Shown here one piece after another: positions 22,712-35,496 of a stretch of DNA of 64,000 nucleotides; position 1 is the first letter of the stretch; each line of letters opens with the position of its first letter. The notes under the pieces are model-generated. The model did no database searches, was not told where the DNA came from, and was given only the letters and a program-made list of their open reading frames with translations. The translations under genes and the position numbers were made by a program. Origin of the DNA: Silene conica (taxonomy: Eukaryota > Streptophyta > Magnoliopsida > Caryophyllales > Caryophyllaceae); assembly GCA_029255685.2 (NCBI GenBank), contig CM055313.2, positions 72,580,641 to 72,644,640 of the forward strand, in the 5' to 3' direction.

Positions 22712-22823
22712 CTAATCTTGCCTTCGACTCTTTCCCTTCTTTCGTGCTTGTGATGTGGACGCACCCGCTTCACCTTCTTGGCCTTGAATACGATGATCGA
22801 GATGTCGGAAGTCGTATCTTGGT
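22712..22823 (-). pseudogene. 3' end of the split mobile-domain gene (after the insertion)
   Basis: This is the terminal part of the last exon of the gene at 33493-35244, cut off by the chromovirus. Counting one copy of the 5-bp target duplication, exon 3 totals 300 nt and stays open to the TAG at 22712-22714, so the pre-insertion frame was intact. The stretch encodes a basic, Ser/Lys-rich tail (QARKKGKSRRQ) that could be a nuclear localisation signal. Confidence 0.75.
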
Positions 22824-25800
22824 TGTAAAACCCCTCGCGAAAGCGGAAATATAAACACATAAAAGTACCAAAATTGCAGCGGAATTAAAACTTTTAAAGA
22901 TAAAACATGCGAGAAGTCTTAGACTGAAACGTAAACTGAAACAGATAAGTAACCGTACTAAGTAACAAACTGAAACATAAATAAATACATCAGCCGGGGA
23001 TGGCACATCCCTACCGGCACCAAAACAAAAACAACAAAAGTCTAAGAGTCTAGCTAAGCGTAAACGGGTAAGTCAACTGATGAACGGATCATCACTCGCT
23101 AGCTCTCCTGTAACCCTGATCTCCAACCCTGCATGTACCTACATACATGAAAACATGTACGCCACAATCAGTGGGGAGTGACTAGAGTTCTCCTAGCCAC
23201 CTTTTGTGACAACACGTAACACATAAAATAATACAGAATACTCCAACATATATCAACATGTGAAGCATAAACATCTCATCATCTTCTCTTACTATCATGC
23301 GATTACCATGCACGGCTCTCAACTAACTTCATAAACAGATAAGAAGGAGAGCCGGTTTCCCTACTGGTTACCCAGTCGGGGGGTCTTTCAATCTAATCAT
23401 TTATGAAACCGAACTAAGAGTCATCCAATGCCTTGGATGATTTAACCACCAATCAAAACAACGATAACAAACTATGCATATCTGACACTGTACCATCATC
23501 AAGGCAAGCAGATATAAACAGCAAGTACAAAGGTTCAGAGGCGACATCTTAACGCATAACCTAGGTACTAAATAAATCAGCAAGTATAAAGGTTCAGAGG
23601 CGACATCTTAACGCATAACCCTAATACCAAGTTCACATCATCAAGCAAGGACTCAGAGGCGAAAACTCAACGCATGGACCGGCTATCACTGAACATTAGA
23701 CTCAGAGGCGAAAACTCAACGCATGGACTAACATTCAATTCACTAACACAAGTAAGGAACTCAGAGGCGAAAACTCAACGCATGTTCCCCTACCACATCA
23801 CAAGATACTAGACTCAGAGGCGAAAACTCAACGCATGTTCTAGCACCAAACACCTGCACTCCGGGTAAGGTATGACAACCTGACTGCCCCGTCGTGCAGT
23901 TGCTCTACTCGTCAGACTCAGAGGCCAGCTTAAGGCATGTCCTGACGCGATCACACACACATGTCTGGACTCAGAGGCGAAAACTCAACGCATGTCCCAG
24001 ACACGACAAACAGACATGTATAGAACTCAGAGGCGAAAACTCAACGCATGGCTCCATACACGACAAACAAACACATATAGGGCTCAGAGGCGAAAACTCA
24101 ACGCATGGACCTATACATGACAAACAACCTACGTATTAAGTTCAGAGGCGACATCTTAACGCATAACTTAATACGCAACAAAACAATATCATTCAAGTCT
24201 ATGAACTACTCTATATTTCTACCTTTAACTTCTAATCAACACTTAATTGACCTCGAGAACTAGGATGAGGGAGAGCCGGTTTCCCTTTCGGTTGCCCGAC
24301 CGGGGGGTCTCTATCCTCACTATATTCCCGAACCCAATATAATGTTGCCCATCCTCCGGGGACCTCAAATACATGTCAAAGGTACACAAAACAAGTTTCA
24401 AGTAAAACTGATAAACCGTTTGAAAGTTACGATCAAATTACGAAAAACTCAAAATAGCTTACAGGGGTCCCCAGCCGGTCGGCAGGCAGCCGGTCGGCCG
24501 GCTGGTGACCACCTCAGCCTCTTCTTTCTTTTCTGAAACAATACACGAACTCCCAGCCGGTCGGCAGGCAGCCGGTCGGCCGGCTGGGAACTCAGCCTCC
24601 TTAAAAACTTGAAAATACGCAACGACAAAAACGCACTCCCAGCCGGCTGGCAGGCGGCCGGTCTGCCGGCTGGGACTACCCTTAAGTTTTCCAAACTACA
24701 AAAATACAACACAACGCACTCCCAGCCGGCTGGCAGGCGGCCGGTCTGCCGGCTGGGAGACTTATTTCCTATGGTCTCAAGTCTCGCGTGAAACACAAAA
24801 ATCCCAAGAAACGCTCTCAGCCGGTCGACCGGCGGCCGGTCGGTCGACCGGCTCAGAGAGCCTGTCGCTGAAAAACGCAATTTCCCAACTTCACAAAACT
24901 TCATAAATCGACATGTAAACTTCAGAAATTACTACAAGCATGATTTGCCCAACATCATACACAACTAATATCACTATCTTATCAGCATACAATCCCCATA
25001 ACAATCCTCAAATGGAAATAACAAGTATCCGTCGCAATTTTAGGAAAAACTGAAAATGCAATAAGGAACACATAACCACATCTTGGATCATAAATTCTTC
25101 ACATATTATACATCCTAATCATGATACTAAGTCCAATAATCATAGAACTTGAATAAAATCAGAAGAACAACATCAAAATCACCAAGCATGCTAATATACA
25201 CAATAAAGGCCGAGTTATCTCATTATCGTCACCTCTTAGCTTATTCCGGCAATTGATCCTCCTCAACCACGTAAGAGTCCACGTCGGGATCGTCAAGACC
25301 AACTCCTACAACAAAGAAAACGATTTAAAGACACTAAAAACGAGTTAAAGGCAAAACAGCCTATTTTTCGAAGTTGCCAAAATGAAAAACGAAAGTGATG
25401 GATGTCTTGGAAATTGAACGAGGATTCCGGAAATGTTCTTACTTTTGCGATTCGATGAACGGATGATGAAGATCTTTGCAAAAGAAGGAAGGGTTTTATG
25501 GAGGTTTTGAGAAATGTTAAGTTTGCAGGAAGAATGAAATGTTGAAGGCAATTATGTCGACATAAGGGTTTATAAAAGAACAAGTGAGTCGTCCTTTCCG
25601 AATAGATGAAACGGGTTCAAATATTGAAACGGATATGGAAATGAATACTTGAGTCGGATGTTTAACTATGCCAAGTTGTATTCGTCTTGAGAACTGGAGG
25701 TTCTTAAGACGGATCTTATTTATTAAATTAGAGTCTTTCAAAATAAATTACTAAATTATTATTTTTATTACTTAAAATACTTAAAATGCTTAAATTAGAT

Positions 25801-25824
25801 TTTACGAAAATACGGGATGTTACA
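22824..25824 (-). repeat. 3' LTR of the chromovirus
   Basis: A 3001-bp LTR, downstream copy in the minus orientation. Its middle holds a tandem array of CTCAGAGGCGAAAACTCAAC units (about 23640-24110), with a second unit type TTCAGAGGCGACATCTTAAC at 23531-23610 and 24141-24165. A GC-rich palindromic block of AGCCGG/CCGGCT units lies at 24471-24853. Confidence 0.95.
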
Positions 25825-25838
25825 ATCACCCCAACTTC
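25825..25838 (-). other. Polypurine tract of the chromovirus
   Basis: On the minus strand AAGTTGGGGTGAT directly precedes the 3' LTR. Purine-rich and in the expected place for second-strand priming. Confidence 0.7.
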
Positions 25839-25889
25839 AAAAAGTTTCGTCCTCGAAACTCGAACGGATATAAATCTATATACTATACC

Positions 25890-28800
25890 TCAATCGAAAA
25901 GAGAAGGATGCGCGATACGCATCGATGCCTCAGTCTCCCACGTCTGCTCCTCAACATCACCGCAACGCCAAAGGATCTTCACTAGCGGCACCACCTTGCT
26001 CCTAAGCTTCCTATCCTGACGGTCTAGGATCTTCACTGGACGCTCCTCGAAAGCAAGACTCGGCTCCAAGTTCTCGATCTCTCTAGGCAAAACATGACTC
26101 GGGTCACTGATGTATCTGCGGAGCTGGGAAACATGAAAAACGCTATGAACCTTGCCCAAACTAGGAGGCAAGTCCAATCGGTAAGCAGCAGCACCAATCC
26201 TCTTCACAATCTCAAAAGGTCCAATATACTTAGGGCTCAACTTGCCCTTAACTCCAAACCTTTTGACGCCTTTCATCGGAGAAACTCTCAAGAACACTCG
26301 ATCACCCACCTCAAACTCTAAGGGTCTACGGCGAACATCAGCATAGGATTTCTGCCGGTCCTGCGCGGCCTTCATCCTACCTCTGATAAGCTGAACCTGA
26401 TCAATAGTAACAGCTAACTGGTCCGGTCCAAGGTCACGAACATCACTAGCCTGATCCCAACAAATCGGACTACGGCACTTCCTACCATAAAGAGCCTCGT
26501 ACGGAGCCATACCAATGGAAGCATGATAACTGTTGTTGTAAGAAAACTCTACCAACGGCAAACACTGCTCCCAAGAACTCTGAAAATCAAGGGCACAAGC
26601 ACGGAGCAAATCCTCTAATGTCTGTATAGTCCTCTCGGACTGACCATCGGTCGCGGCATGAAATGCGGTACTCATCAACAAACGGCTACCCATAGCCTCC
26701 TGCAAAGCCTTCCAGAACCTGGAACAAAACCTCGGATCACGATCTGAAACGATCTCCCTCGGGACACCATGATATCGGACTATCTCAACAATATAAGCCC
26801 TGGCTAAACGGTCCATATCCCATGTCTCTCTGATCGGCACGAATCTAGCACACTTAGTTAGACGATCAACAATAACCCAAATCGCATCTTTGCCTCCCAC
26901 AGTCTTAGGCAAAGCAGTAACAAAATCCATAGATATGCACTCCCACTTCCACTGAGGAACGGGAAGCGGCTGTAGCAAACCACCAGGTCTCCTATGCTCT
27001 ATCTTGACTTGTTGACAAGTCAAGCACCTACTAACATAATCCAAGATCTCCTTCTTCATACCAGAACACCAAAACGTAAGCCTCAAATCCTTATGCATCT
27101 TCTCTCCTCCCGGATGAACGGAATACGGTGACAAATGAGCCTCATCAAGAACTTTCTTCCTCAAATCTGGCACATCCGGAACATACACCCTACCACGGAA
27201 CCTAAGGAAACCATCAGCATCAATCACCAACTCAGGTGCAACACCACTCGAAATCTTAGCCTCAAACTTCTTGAAATCGGCATCTGAAGGCAAACTCCGG
27301 CGAATTTCCCAATATAAGGACGGCTCGGCAGACATAGCAGCTAACCAATCAAAACCACTACCCACCATCTCTAATCTCAGCTTCCGGAACTCGGAACACA
27401 ACTCATCAGGCAATACTCTCATGGCACTCATCGAGTGAGAAGTCTTGCGGCTAAGCGCATCAGCAACTACATTGGCTTTTCCCTCATGATATAGCAACTC
27501 GATGTCGTAATCTTTCACCAACTCTAGCCAACGTCTCTGTCTCATGTTAAGGTCTTTCTGAGTAAAAATGTACTTAAGACTCTTGTGATCTGTGAAGATA
27601 CGGCAATGAGATCCAATCAGGTAATGACGCCACATCTTCAAAGCATGAACAACTGCAGCCAACTCCAAATCATGTGTCGGATAATTCACCTCATGAACTC
27701 TCAACTGTCTAGAGGAGTAGGCTATCACCTTACCACTCTGCATCAGTACGCATCCAAGTCCTAACATCGAAGCATCACAATACACATCAAAGTCCACTCC
27801 GATCTCTGGCAAAGCTAACACAGGGGCGGAAGTCAATCTGGACTTCAACTCCTGGAAGGAACTCTCACACTTGTCGGTCCACACAAATTTGGCTTCTTTC
27901 TTCAGCAACTGAGTCATCGGGCGAGCCAATCTCGAGAAATCCTCAACGAATCTACGATAATAACCAGCCAAACCCAAAAAGCTACGGATCTCTCCAACAT
28001 CCTTGGGACTCTCCCAATCAACCACAGCCTCTATCTTTGCGGGATCTACCATCACACCCTCGCTGGATATCACATGTCCTAAAAAGGCAACCTTCGAGAG
28101 CCAAAATTCACACTTCGAAAACTTTGCGAACCATTTCTGTCTGCGCAGAATCCCTAGAATCAATCGAAGATGCTCAGCATGTTCCTCATCGGTCTTCGAA
28201 TATATCAAGATGTCATCGATGAACACTACAACACAAGTGTCAAGATACTCACTAAAGGTACGGTTCATCTGATCCATAAAAATCGCCGGTGCATTAGTCA
28301 ACCCAAATGGCATAACTACAAACTCAAAATGCCCATATCGGGTACGAAAAGTAGTCTTTGCAATATCAGCCTCTCTCACTGGAATCTGATGATAACCCGA
28401 TCGAAGATCAATCTTAGAAAACCTCGATGCACCTCTCAACTGATCGAACAAATCATCTATTCTAGGCAAAGGATATCGATTCTTCACGGTCACTCGGTTC
28501 AGCTCTCTATAGTCAATGCACAATCTCATGGAACCATCTTTCTTCTTGACGAACAGAACGGGAGCACCCCACGGAGAAGCACTAGGTCTAATGAAACCTT
28601 TCTCGATCATCTCTTCCAATTGCTGCTTCAACTCTTTCAACTCTGGCGGAGCCATACGGTAAGGAGCTTTAGAAATCGGTCCGGTACCTGGAACAAGCTC
28701 AATAGTAAACTCCACATCTCTCTCTGGCGGTATCCCTGGCAAGTCATCTGGGAACACATCTGGATACTCACGAACAATGGCTACATCTTCAAGCTTCGGT

Positions 28801-30326
28801 AGCGATGGTTTAGCAGCTGTAACAACACACAGGAAGGCTTGGCAACCCTTCCTAAGAAGATGAGAAGCTTTCATCGAAGAGATGACACGAACACCCTTTT
28901 GAGGGCGAGTTCCCCTATAGGAAACACGAACTCCTGAAGAACTCCTCAAGCAGATTTTCTGGTCGCGACACTCGAAGCGAGCATGGTATCGCGATAACCA
29001 ATCCATACCGAGGATAATATCAAACTCCTCGAGAGGAAATCTCAGTAAGTCCGCAGGAAATGTGGCTTGACCAATAACAATAGGAACATCCCTATGGGAC
29101 GAAGAGCAGGAAAACACGTCTCCAGAAGGTAAGGAAATGGAAGTTTCCTCTACCAATGAAGACTCAAGAGCTAGACGATCGGCGAACTGAGTCGATATAA
29201 ATGATAACGAGGCTCCAGTATCGAATAAAATAAGGCACTCAGCGCCAAGAACAGAAAAGATACCCGCAACAATATCTGGATGAGCCTCTGCCTCAGCCCT
29301 AGTCATCACAAAGATCTTCCCCTTCGGCTTTCCTCCTCGGGTTGCTGCAGCAGCAGTGGCAGCCTTGCCAAGAACAGTGTTCTTCTCAGGACAATCAAAG
29401 GATCTATGCCCAAATCCATTACAAGTATAACACTTATAGGCATTCTTGAAGCAATCAAACCCTGGATGAAGCGGTTTACCACAACGGCGGCAAACAGTAG
29501 AAGCAGTGTCGGTGTGAAATGTGGTCTTAGCAACCGGAGCAGAGAACCTCTCAAAACGCTTCTTCTGAGAAGAAGGCGAAGAAGTAGAAGGAACAAATGG
29601 TCTCTTCCCCTGGTACACGGATTTCTGGTGAGAAGTGAAGCTGGAAGTAGCGGCACGGGTCTCAGCATCAATGGCGCGAATAGAACTCTCGGCCCAAATA
29701 GCATCGTCATAAACCTCCACAAAAGAAGTAGAGTCACGACGAACCATACTCTCAATCCTCGGCCCTAGCTTCCCTCGGTAGAAATACACCCTCTCCGCCT
29801 CATCACGAACAAATCTCGATGCAAAGTGAGCTAACTGGTTGAACTTGTCAGTGAATTCTTGAACGGTCATTTTCCCTTGCTTCAAATCCATAAATTCTTT
29901 CAACCTCTGCGATCTCAACTCCTTGGGGTAGAACCTCGCCTCAAGCCTGTCTTTGAAAGCCTCCCAATCGAACATCGGGTCAAGAACAGCGGTAGGTCCA
30001 GTCAATGCCCACCAACGGTCAGCCTCCAATGTCAGGAAGTGAGCGGCTAAACGCACTCTATCCTCCCTAACGACTGAGTATAAGGTGAAGCTCTTTTCCA
30101 TCTCTCTAAACCACTCTGTGAGGGCTACTGGGTCAGCCTCGCCTCCATAGGTCCTAACATGGCTTCGGGACATCTGAGAGGCAATCCAGGAAAAGCTACC
30201 CGGACGATTAGTCTCGCCACCCGGCGGTGGAGGAGGTGGAACATTCCCCGCTTGCTGTCTCTGAGTCTCAAGCAAATGTTGAATTGCTTGCAGCACAATG
30301 TTATCAGCAGCTCTGGGTCTCACCAT
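25890..30326 (-). CDS. Gag-Pol polyprotein of the Tekay-type chromovirus
   Basis: One open frame of about 1478 codons from the ATG at 30326; upstream codons lack ATG. In order: gag core (about 75-200); two CCHC zinc knuckles ([28 protein letters not shown], about 282-315); aspartic protease with LFDTGAS (about 370); reverse transcriptase with [11 protein letters not shown]; RNase H with a CDASMLGLG start and ADALSRK end; integrase with a CLTCQQVK zinc-finger half and acidic triad in [17 protein letters not shown] and GQSERT; and a C-terminal chromodomain ([12 protein letters not shown]...WETEASMR). The chromodomain and gene order place it in the Tekay/Del chromoviruses, whose integrase is guided by histone marks. 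No stop or frameshift is visible, so this copy looks intact and possibly competent. Confidence 0.95.
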   Translation of the reverse strand: MVRPRAADNIVLQAIQHLLETQRQQAGNVPPPPPPGGETNRPGSFSWIASQMSRSHVRTYGGEADPVALTEWFREMEKSFTLYSVVREDRVRLAAHFLTLEADRWWALTGPTAVLDPMFDWEAFKDRLEARFYPKELRSQRLKEFMDLKQGKMTVQEFTDKFNQLAHFASRFVRDEAERVYFYRGKLGPRIESMVRRDSTSFVEVYDDAIWAESSIRAIDAETRAATSSFTSHQKSVYQGKRPFVPSTSSPSSQKKRFERFSAPVAKTTFHTDTASTVCRRCGKPLHPGFDCFKNAYKCYTCNGFGHRSFDCPEKNTVLGKAATAAAATRGGKPKGKIFVMTRAEAEAHPDIVAGIFSVLGAECLILFDTGASLSFISTQFADRLALESSLVEETSISLPSGDVFSCSSSHRDVPIVIGQATFPADLLRFPLEEFDIILGMDWLSRYHARFECRDQKICLRSSSGVRVSYRGTRPQKGVRVISSMKASHLLRKGCQAFLCVVTAAKPSLPKLEDVAIVREYPDVFPDDLPGIPPERDVEFTIELVPGTGPISKAPYRMAPPELKELKQQLEEMIEKGFIRPSASPWGAPVLFVKKKDGSMRLCIDYRELNRVTVKNRYPLPRIDDLFDQLRGASRFSKIDLRSGYHQIPVREADIAKTTFRTRYGHFEFVVMPFGLTNAPAIFMDQMNRTFSEYLDTCVVVFIDDILIYSKTDEEHAEHLRLILGILRRQKWFAKFSKCEFWLSKVAFLGHVISSEGVMVDPAKIEAVVDWESPKDVGEIRSFLGLAGYYRRFVEDFSRLARPMTQLLKKEAKFVWTDKCESSFQELKSRLTSAPVLALPEIGVDFDVYCDASMLGLGCVLMQSGKVIAYSSRQLRVHEVNYPTHDLELAAVVHALKMWRHYLIGSHCRIFTDHKSLKYIFTQKDLNMRQRRWLELVKDYDIELLYHEGKANVVADALSRKTSHSMSAMRVLPDELCSEFRKLRLEMVGSGFDWLAAMSAEPSLYWEIRRSLPSDADFKKFEAKISSGVAPELVIDADGFLRFRGRVYVPDVPDLRKKVLDEAHLSPYSVHPGGEKMHKDLRLTFWCSGMKKEILDYVSRCLTCQQVKIEHRRPGGLLQPLPVPQWKWECISMDFVTALPKTVGGKDAIWVIVDRLTKCARFVPIRETWDMDRLARAYIVEIVRYHGVPREIVSDRDPRFCSRFWKALQEAMGSRLLMSTAFHAATDGQSERTIQTLEDLLRACALDFQSSWEQCLPLVEFSYNNSYHASIGMAPYEALYGRKCRSPICWDQASDVRDLGPDQLAVTIDQVQLIRGRMKAAQDRQKSYADVRRRPLEFEVGDRVFLRVSPMKGVKRFGVKGKLSPKYIGPFEIVKRIGAAAYRLDLPPSLGKVHSVFHVSQLRRYISDPSHVLPREIENLEPSLAFEERPVKILDRQDRKLRSKVVPLVKILWRCGDVEEQTWETEASMRIAHPSLFD

Positions 30327-30477
30327 CTTTAAAAGAGAAAACAAGGATTAGCTTAACAATTAGCAATCACAAATAGACTACAAAATAAGTCCTTAGATCT
30401 ACCCATCTCTCATTCATTATTTGCTTACTTGGTCAAGTTAAGGTTGGGGGTCACATGAGTGCGTTGGGAGCAATATC

Positions 30478-30489
30478 GCTCTGATACCA
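30478..30489 (-). other. Primer binding site (initiator tRNA-Met)
   Basis: On the minus strand TGGTATCAGAGC lies 2 nt after the end of the 5' LTR. This is the standard complement to the 3' end of initiator methionine tRNA. Confidence 0.9.
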
Positions 30490-30491
30490 AC

Positions 30492-33400
30492 TGTAAAACC
30501 CCTCGCGAAAGCGGAAATATAAACACATAAAAGTACCAAAATTGCAGCGGAATTAAAACTTTTAAAGATAAAACATGCGAGAAGTCTTAGACTGAAACGT
30601 AAACTGAAACAGATAAGTAACCGTACTAAGTAACAAACTGAAACATAAATAAATACATCAGCCGGGGATGGCACATCCCTACCGGCACCAAAACAAAAAC
30701 AACAAAAGTCTAAGAGTCTAGCTAAGCGTAAACGGGTAAGTCAACTGATGAACGGATCATCACTCGCTAGCTCTCCTGTAACCCTGATCTCCAACCCTGC
30801 ATGTACCTACATACATGAAAACATGTACGCCACAATCAGTGGGGAGTGACTAGAGTTCTCCTAGCCACCTTTTGTGACAACACGTAACACATAAAATAAT
30901 ACAGAATACTCCAACATATATCAACATGTGAAGCATAAACATCTCATCATCTTCTCTTACTATCATGCGATTACCATGCACGGCTCTCAACTAACTTCAT
31001 AAACAGATAAGAAGGAGAGCCGGTTTCCCTACTGGTTACCCAGTCGGGGGGTCTTTCAATCTAATCATTTATGAAACCGAACTAAGAGTCATCCAATGCC
31101 TTGGATGATTTAACCACCAATCAAAACAACGATAACAAACTATGCATATCTGACACTGTACCATCATCAAGGCAAGCAGATATAAACAGCAAGTACAAAG
31201 GTTCAGAGGCGACATCTTAACGCATAACCTAGGTACTAAATAAATCAGCAAGTATAAAGGTTCAGAGGCGACATCTTAACGCATAACCCTAATACCAAGT
31301 TCACATCATCAAGCAAGGACTCAGAGGCGAAAACTCAACGCATGGACCGGCTATCACTGAACATTAGACTCAGAGGCGAAAACTCAACGCATGGACTAAC
31401 ATTCAATTCACTAACACAAGTAAGGAACTCAGAGGCGAAAACTCAACGCATGTTCCCCTACCACATCACAAGATACTAGACTCAGAGGCGAAAACTCAAC
31501 GCATGTTCTAGCACCAAACACCTGCACTCCGGGTAAGGTATGACAACCTGACTGCCCCGTCGTGCAGTTGCTCTACTCGTCAGACTCAGAGGCCAGCTTA
31601 AGGCATGTCCTGACGCGATCACACACACATGTCTGGACTCAGAGGCGAAAACTCAACGCATGTCCCAGACACGACAAACAGACATGTATAGAACTCAGAG
31701 GCGAAAACTCAACGCATGGCTCCATACACGACAAACAAACACATATAGGGCTCAGAGGCGAAAACTCAACGCATGGACCTATACATGACAAACAACCTAC
31801 GTATTAAGTTCAGAGGCGACATCTTAACGCATAACTTAATACGCAACAAAACAATATCATTCAAGTCTATGAACTACTCTATATTTCTACCTTTAACTTC
31901 TAATCAACACTTAATTGACCTCGAGAACTAGGATGAGGGAGAGCCGGTTTCCCTTTCGGTTGCCCGACCGGGGGGTCTCTATCCTCACTATATTCCCGAA
32001 CCCAATATAATGTTGCCCATCCTCCGGGGACCTCAAATACATGTCAAAGGTACACAAAACAAGTTTCAAGTAAAACTGATAAACCGTTTGAAAGTTACGA
32101 TCAAATTACGAAAAACTCAAAATAGCTTACAGGGGTCCCCAGCCGGTCGGCAGGCAGCCGGTCGGCCGGCTGGTGACCACCTCAGCCTCTTCTTTCTTTT
32201 CTGAAACAATACACGAACTCCCAGCCGGTCGGCAGGCAGCCGGTCGGCCGGCTGGGAACTCAGCCTCCTTAAAAACTTGAAAATACGCAACGACAAAAAC
32301 GCACTCCCAGCCGGCTGGCAGGCGGCCGGTCTGCCGGCTGGGACTACCCTTAAGTTTTCCAAACTACAAAAATACAACACAACGCACTCCCAGCCGGCTG
32401 GCAGGCGGCCGGTCTGCCGGCTGGGAGACTTATTTCCTATGGTCTCAAGTCTCGCGTGAAACACAAAAATCCCAAGAAACGCTCTCAGCCGGTCGACCGG
32501 CGGCCGGTCGGTCGACCGGCTCAGAGAGCCTGTCGCTGAAAAACGCAATTTCCCAACTTCACAAAACTTCATAAATCGACATGTAAACTTCAGAAATTAC
32601 TACAAGCATGATTTGCCCAACATCATACACAACTAATATCACTATCTTATCAGCATACAATCCCCATAACAATCCTCAAATGGAAATAACAAGTATCCGT
32701 CGCAATTTTAGGAAAAACTGAAAATGCAATAAGGAACACATAACCACATCTTGGATCATAAATTCTTCACATATTATACATCCTAATCATGATACTAAGT
32801 CCAATAATCATAGAACTTGAATAAAATCAGAAGAACAACATCAAAATCACCAAGCATGCTAATATACACAATAAAGGCCGAGTTATCTCATTATCGTCAC
32901 CTCTTAGCTTATTCCGGCAATTGATCCTCCTCAACCACGTAAGAGTCCACGTCGGGATCGTCAAGACCAACTCCTACAACAAAGAAAACGATTTAAAGAC
33001 ACTAAAAACGAGTTAAAGGCAAAACAGCCTATTTTTCGAAGTTGCCAAAATGAAAAACGAAAGTGATGGATGTCTTGGAAATTGAACGAGGATTCCGGAA
33101 ATGTTCTTACTTTTGCGATTCGATGAACGGATGATGAAGATCTTTGCAAAAGAAGGAAGGGTTTTATGGAGGTTTTGAGAAATGTTAAGTTTGCAGGAAG
33201 AATGAAATGTTGAAGGCAATTATGTCGACATAAGGGTTTATAAAAGAACAAGTGAGTCGTCCTTTCCGAATAGATGAAACGGGTTCAAATATTGAAACGG
33301 ATATGGAAATGAATACTTGAGTCGGATGTTTAACTATGCCAAGTTGTATTCGTCTTGAGAACTGGAGGTTCTTAAGACGGATCTTATTTATTAAATTAGA

Positions 33401-33492
33401 GTCTTTCAAAATAAATTACTAAATTATTATTTTTATTACTTAAAATACTTAAAATGCTTAAATTAGATTTTACGAAAATACGGGATGTTACA
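30492..33492 (-). repeat. 5' LTR of the chromovirus
   Basis: The upstream copy in the minus orientation, a 3001-bp match to 22824-25824 without a difference that I could see by eye. It contains the same repeat arrays at +7668 offset (about 31199-31833 and 32139-32521). A TTTATAAA box at 33236-33243 is a candidate promoter element. Confidence 0.95.
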
Positions 33493-35244
33493 TTGGTGGT
33501 GATGGAGGAGTCGGTTCTTCCGGTTCTTGATAATGCACGAGGTGACCTTGGTTCGTGTTTCGCAAAGCTTCAAGTGACATGCTGCGAACCCTCTCGAGAA
33601 CTTGATACATACCCAGAGGAGCGTTCTCAGGGTAGTTGTTAATGAGGTCATTCGTGGCGTTGTAGTTGTTTACGCCCATTTCCGTCTACATTTTGAAAAT
33701 AAAACATTGTTAGAATACTAAAAGTTGATAAATAAATAACAATCTAATCAAACATTGTTAGAATACTTACGAGGGTTTGGTAATCGGTGGCGGTAGGGTA
33801 GTAGTAGTGATGATCCGCATAATCTCGATTTACATATGCACGTGGTGGGGCAATACGGAGACGTGTGATAGCGTTGTACCACTCGTAATATTCTGCATCC
33901 CGACTCATAATCCCTGAGTATGGAGTACCCGGTTGAACGGTCTTGCGCATTCGGTTTCGCCATTGGGTTATGTAAGGAGCAAACTCGATTGCATAGTTCG
34001 CCGTAGTATCTCCTTGGCGATTAGAAGCATGCAACTCGGGACAGGTGTTGCACAATTCAGGAATAGGTTGGTCCCACCCAAATTGGCGCATAACACGGTT
34101 TGGTAAATGCCACTCAATCATCTCGAAACAAATTAGAGGAGCGATAACATACCACTCCTCTTGATTTTCCGTGCATCTTTGTGGCAAATAATTGAGTATT
34201 GTTTGAGTGTAGGGTACCCAAACAAACTGCAACTCAACCATTGTATCGAACAAGTCTCTTAGGACATTTAAACCTAGGCGATGATCCTTATAATATCGGG
34301 CTACCCTAAGCCATCTACATCCCAAAGGATCAACACCAACTTGCATTTGTGAACCGAGTGGGTAGTCCACACCCTCTTCCATTGGGATGGTTGACCTCCT
34401 AATAACCGGACGGGCTATCGAGATCCTCTCCCAACTCCAAAGTTGCAGCAAAAGTACCGGACCGGCCATTTGGAAAACCCCTTTCTTGCTTGCCCTACAC
34501 ATGTTTCGGTATAGGCATGCAAGAACTCCACTTCCCCAACTTATTTCATCCAATCTCCCCAAATCCTCCAACAAGGGAAGGTATAGTGTGCTCACTCGGT
34601 TTCCGGTTTTGTCCGGAAACATTACTGCCCCAATCAAATAAAGCAGATAAGCTCTCACATACTGATGCAAAGTGGCCTCACTCGCATTTTGTGGTAGCTG
34701 CTGAAAATTGTCATGTAGCCATACAAGTTTAAGCTTGGAACCCTTAAGTGCTACATTTGATGGTCTAGCACCTAGCAGTTGTTCACACATGTATGCCCAA
34801 GGGTGTTCACTACTACCCGTCACAGGTCTCCCGGTCACCTTTAGTCCAAATAATACTTGGACATCTTGAAGGGTAATGGTCGCTTCCCCGAATGGCAAGT
34901 GAAAGGTGTGGGTTTCTTCCCTCCACCTCTCAACTAATGCCGTGATCAAGTCGCTATCTGTTGGCACAAAACGGAGTCTAGCAATTCCGGCAAATTGGGT
35001 TCCGCTTACGTAGTTCTGAACGGGATCGGGAACCCTGAAGCTTAGAAGAGCTTTCAAGTGACTCCGACACATCAATGTGCCACATTCCTTTAAGAACAAG
35101 TGACATCTAATATTAGTAATGTTGGCAAATTGTGTACTAAATGACAAACAATCGTTGGAATTTTACCTCTCCTTCCCATATTGCAGTACTCCTATGTGAA
35201 TTTTGGAGATGTAAAATGCTGTCATCATGTGGTCCAGGATCCAT
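33493..35244 (-). pseudogene. Plant mobile domain (PMD) protein gene, split by the chromovirus
   Basis: A protein of the plant mobile domain family (often labelled 'serine/threonine phosphatase 7 long form homolog' or aminotransferase-like). Exon 1 is 35167-35244 (starts MDPGPHDDSI, ends AIWEGE), exon 2 is 33771-35087, and exon 3 runs 33685-33493 and continues at 22823-22712. All junctions are GT-AG and in phase. Family hallmarks are the MDPGP start, ITALVERWREETHTFHLPFGEATITLQDV, LYLIGAVMFPDK, and the tryptophan-rich WRLRVARYY/EWYNA blocks. PMD proteins occur both as host silencing factors (MAIL1/MAIN) and inside transposons. Here the gene lies within MULE ends, next to a transposase on the same strand. 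The insertion removes the last 35 or so codons and puts LTR sequence after codon 64 of exon 3. Before it, the product would have had about 564 residues. Confidence 0.85.
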
Positions 35245-35340
35245 TTGACCTGCAAAATAGAGACAACCCACAACAAAGTATCTGTATAATGCCAAATAAG
35301 AACATAAGTAAACTAGTAGCCTTAAATTAAAACAACGAAA

Positions 35341-35415
35341 ATTGTTCAAAAGGGACTACAACCGAGTACATAACTAACATTGTTCAAAAGGAACTACAAC
35401 CGAGTACATAACTAA
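35341..35415. repeat. Short direct duplication
   Basis: attgttcaaaagg(g/a)actacaaccgagtacataacta occurs twice in a row, about 39 bp apart, in the spacer between the two MULE genes. Confidence 0.7.
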
Positions 35416-35496
35416 ACTATTCAAACTTAATCCGATTAATAGGAAAATTACATAAGATAAGTAAAATAACTACAACCGAATACTATGGAAAATACA

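Larger units (their letters stand above)
22824..33492 (-). mobile_element. Complete Tekay/Del-type chromovirus (Gypsy)
   Basis: A complete 10,669-bp LTR retrotransposon on the minus strand, flanked by the perfect 5-bp duplication TTGGT (22819-22823 and 33493-33497). LTRs are 22824-25824 and 30492-33492, both 3001 bp. They look identical, including every small ORF in them, which indicates a very recent insertion. PBS, gag-pol with C-terminal chromodomain and PPT are all present. On the minus strand the LTR starts TGTAACATCCC and ends TTTTACA. It sits inside the last exon of a MULE gene. Confidence 0.95.

Noticed and set aside
23640..24120. Regularly spaced repeats resembling a CRISPR array
   Set aside because: They are within a plant LTR, the spacers are short and irregular, and no cas genes exist in this eukaryotic window.
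24449..24904. 151-codon minus ORF, repeated at 32117-32572
   Set aside because: Lies in the chromovirus LTRs and is made of the GC-rich palindromic units; no domain, identical in both LTRs.
29280..29768. 162-codon plus ORF and other plus-strand ORFs at 28003-28802
   Set aside because: Antisense shadows of the chromovirus gag-pol frame.
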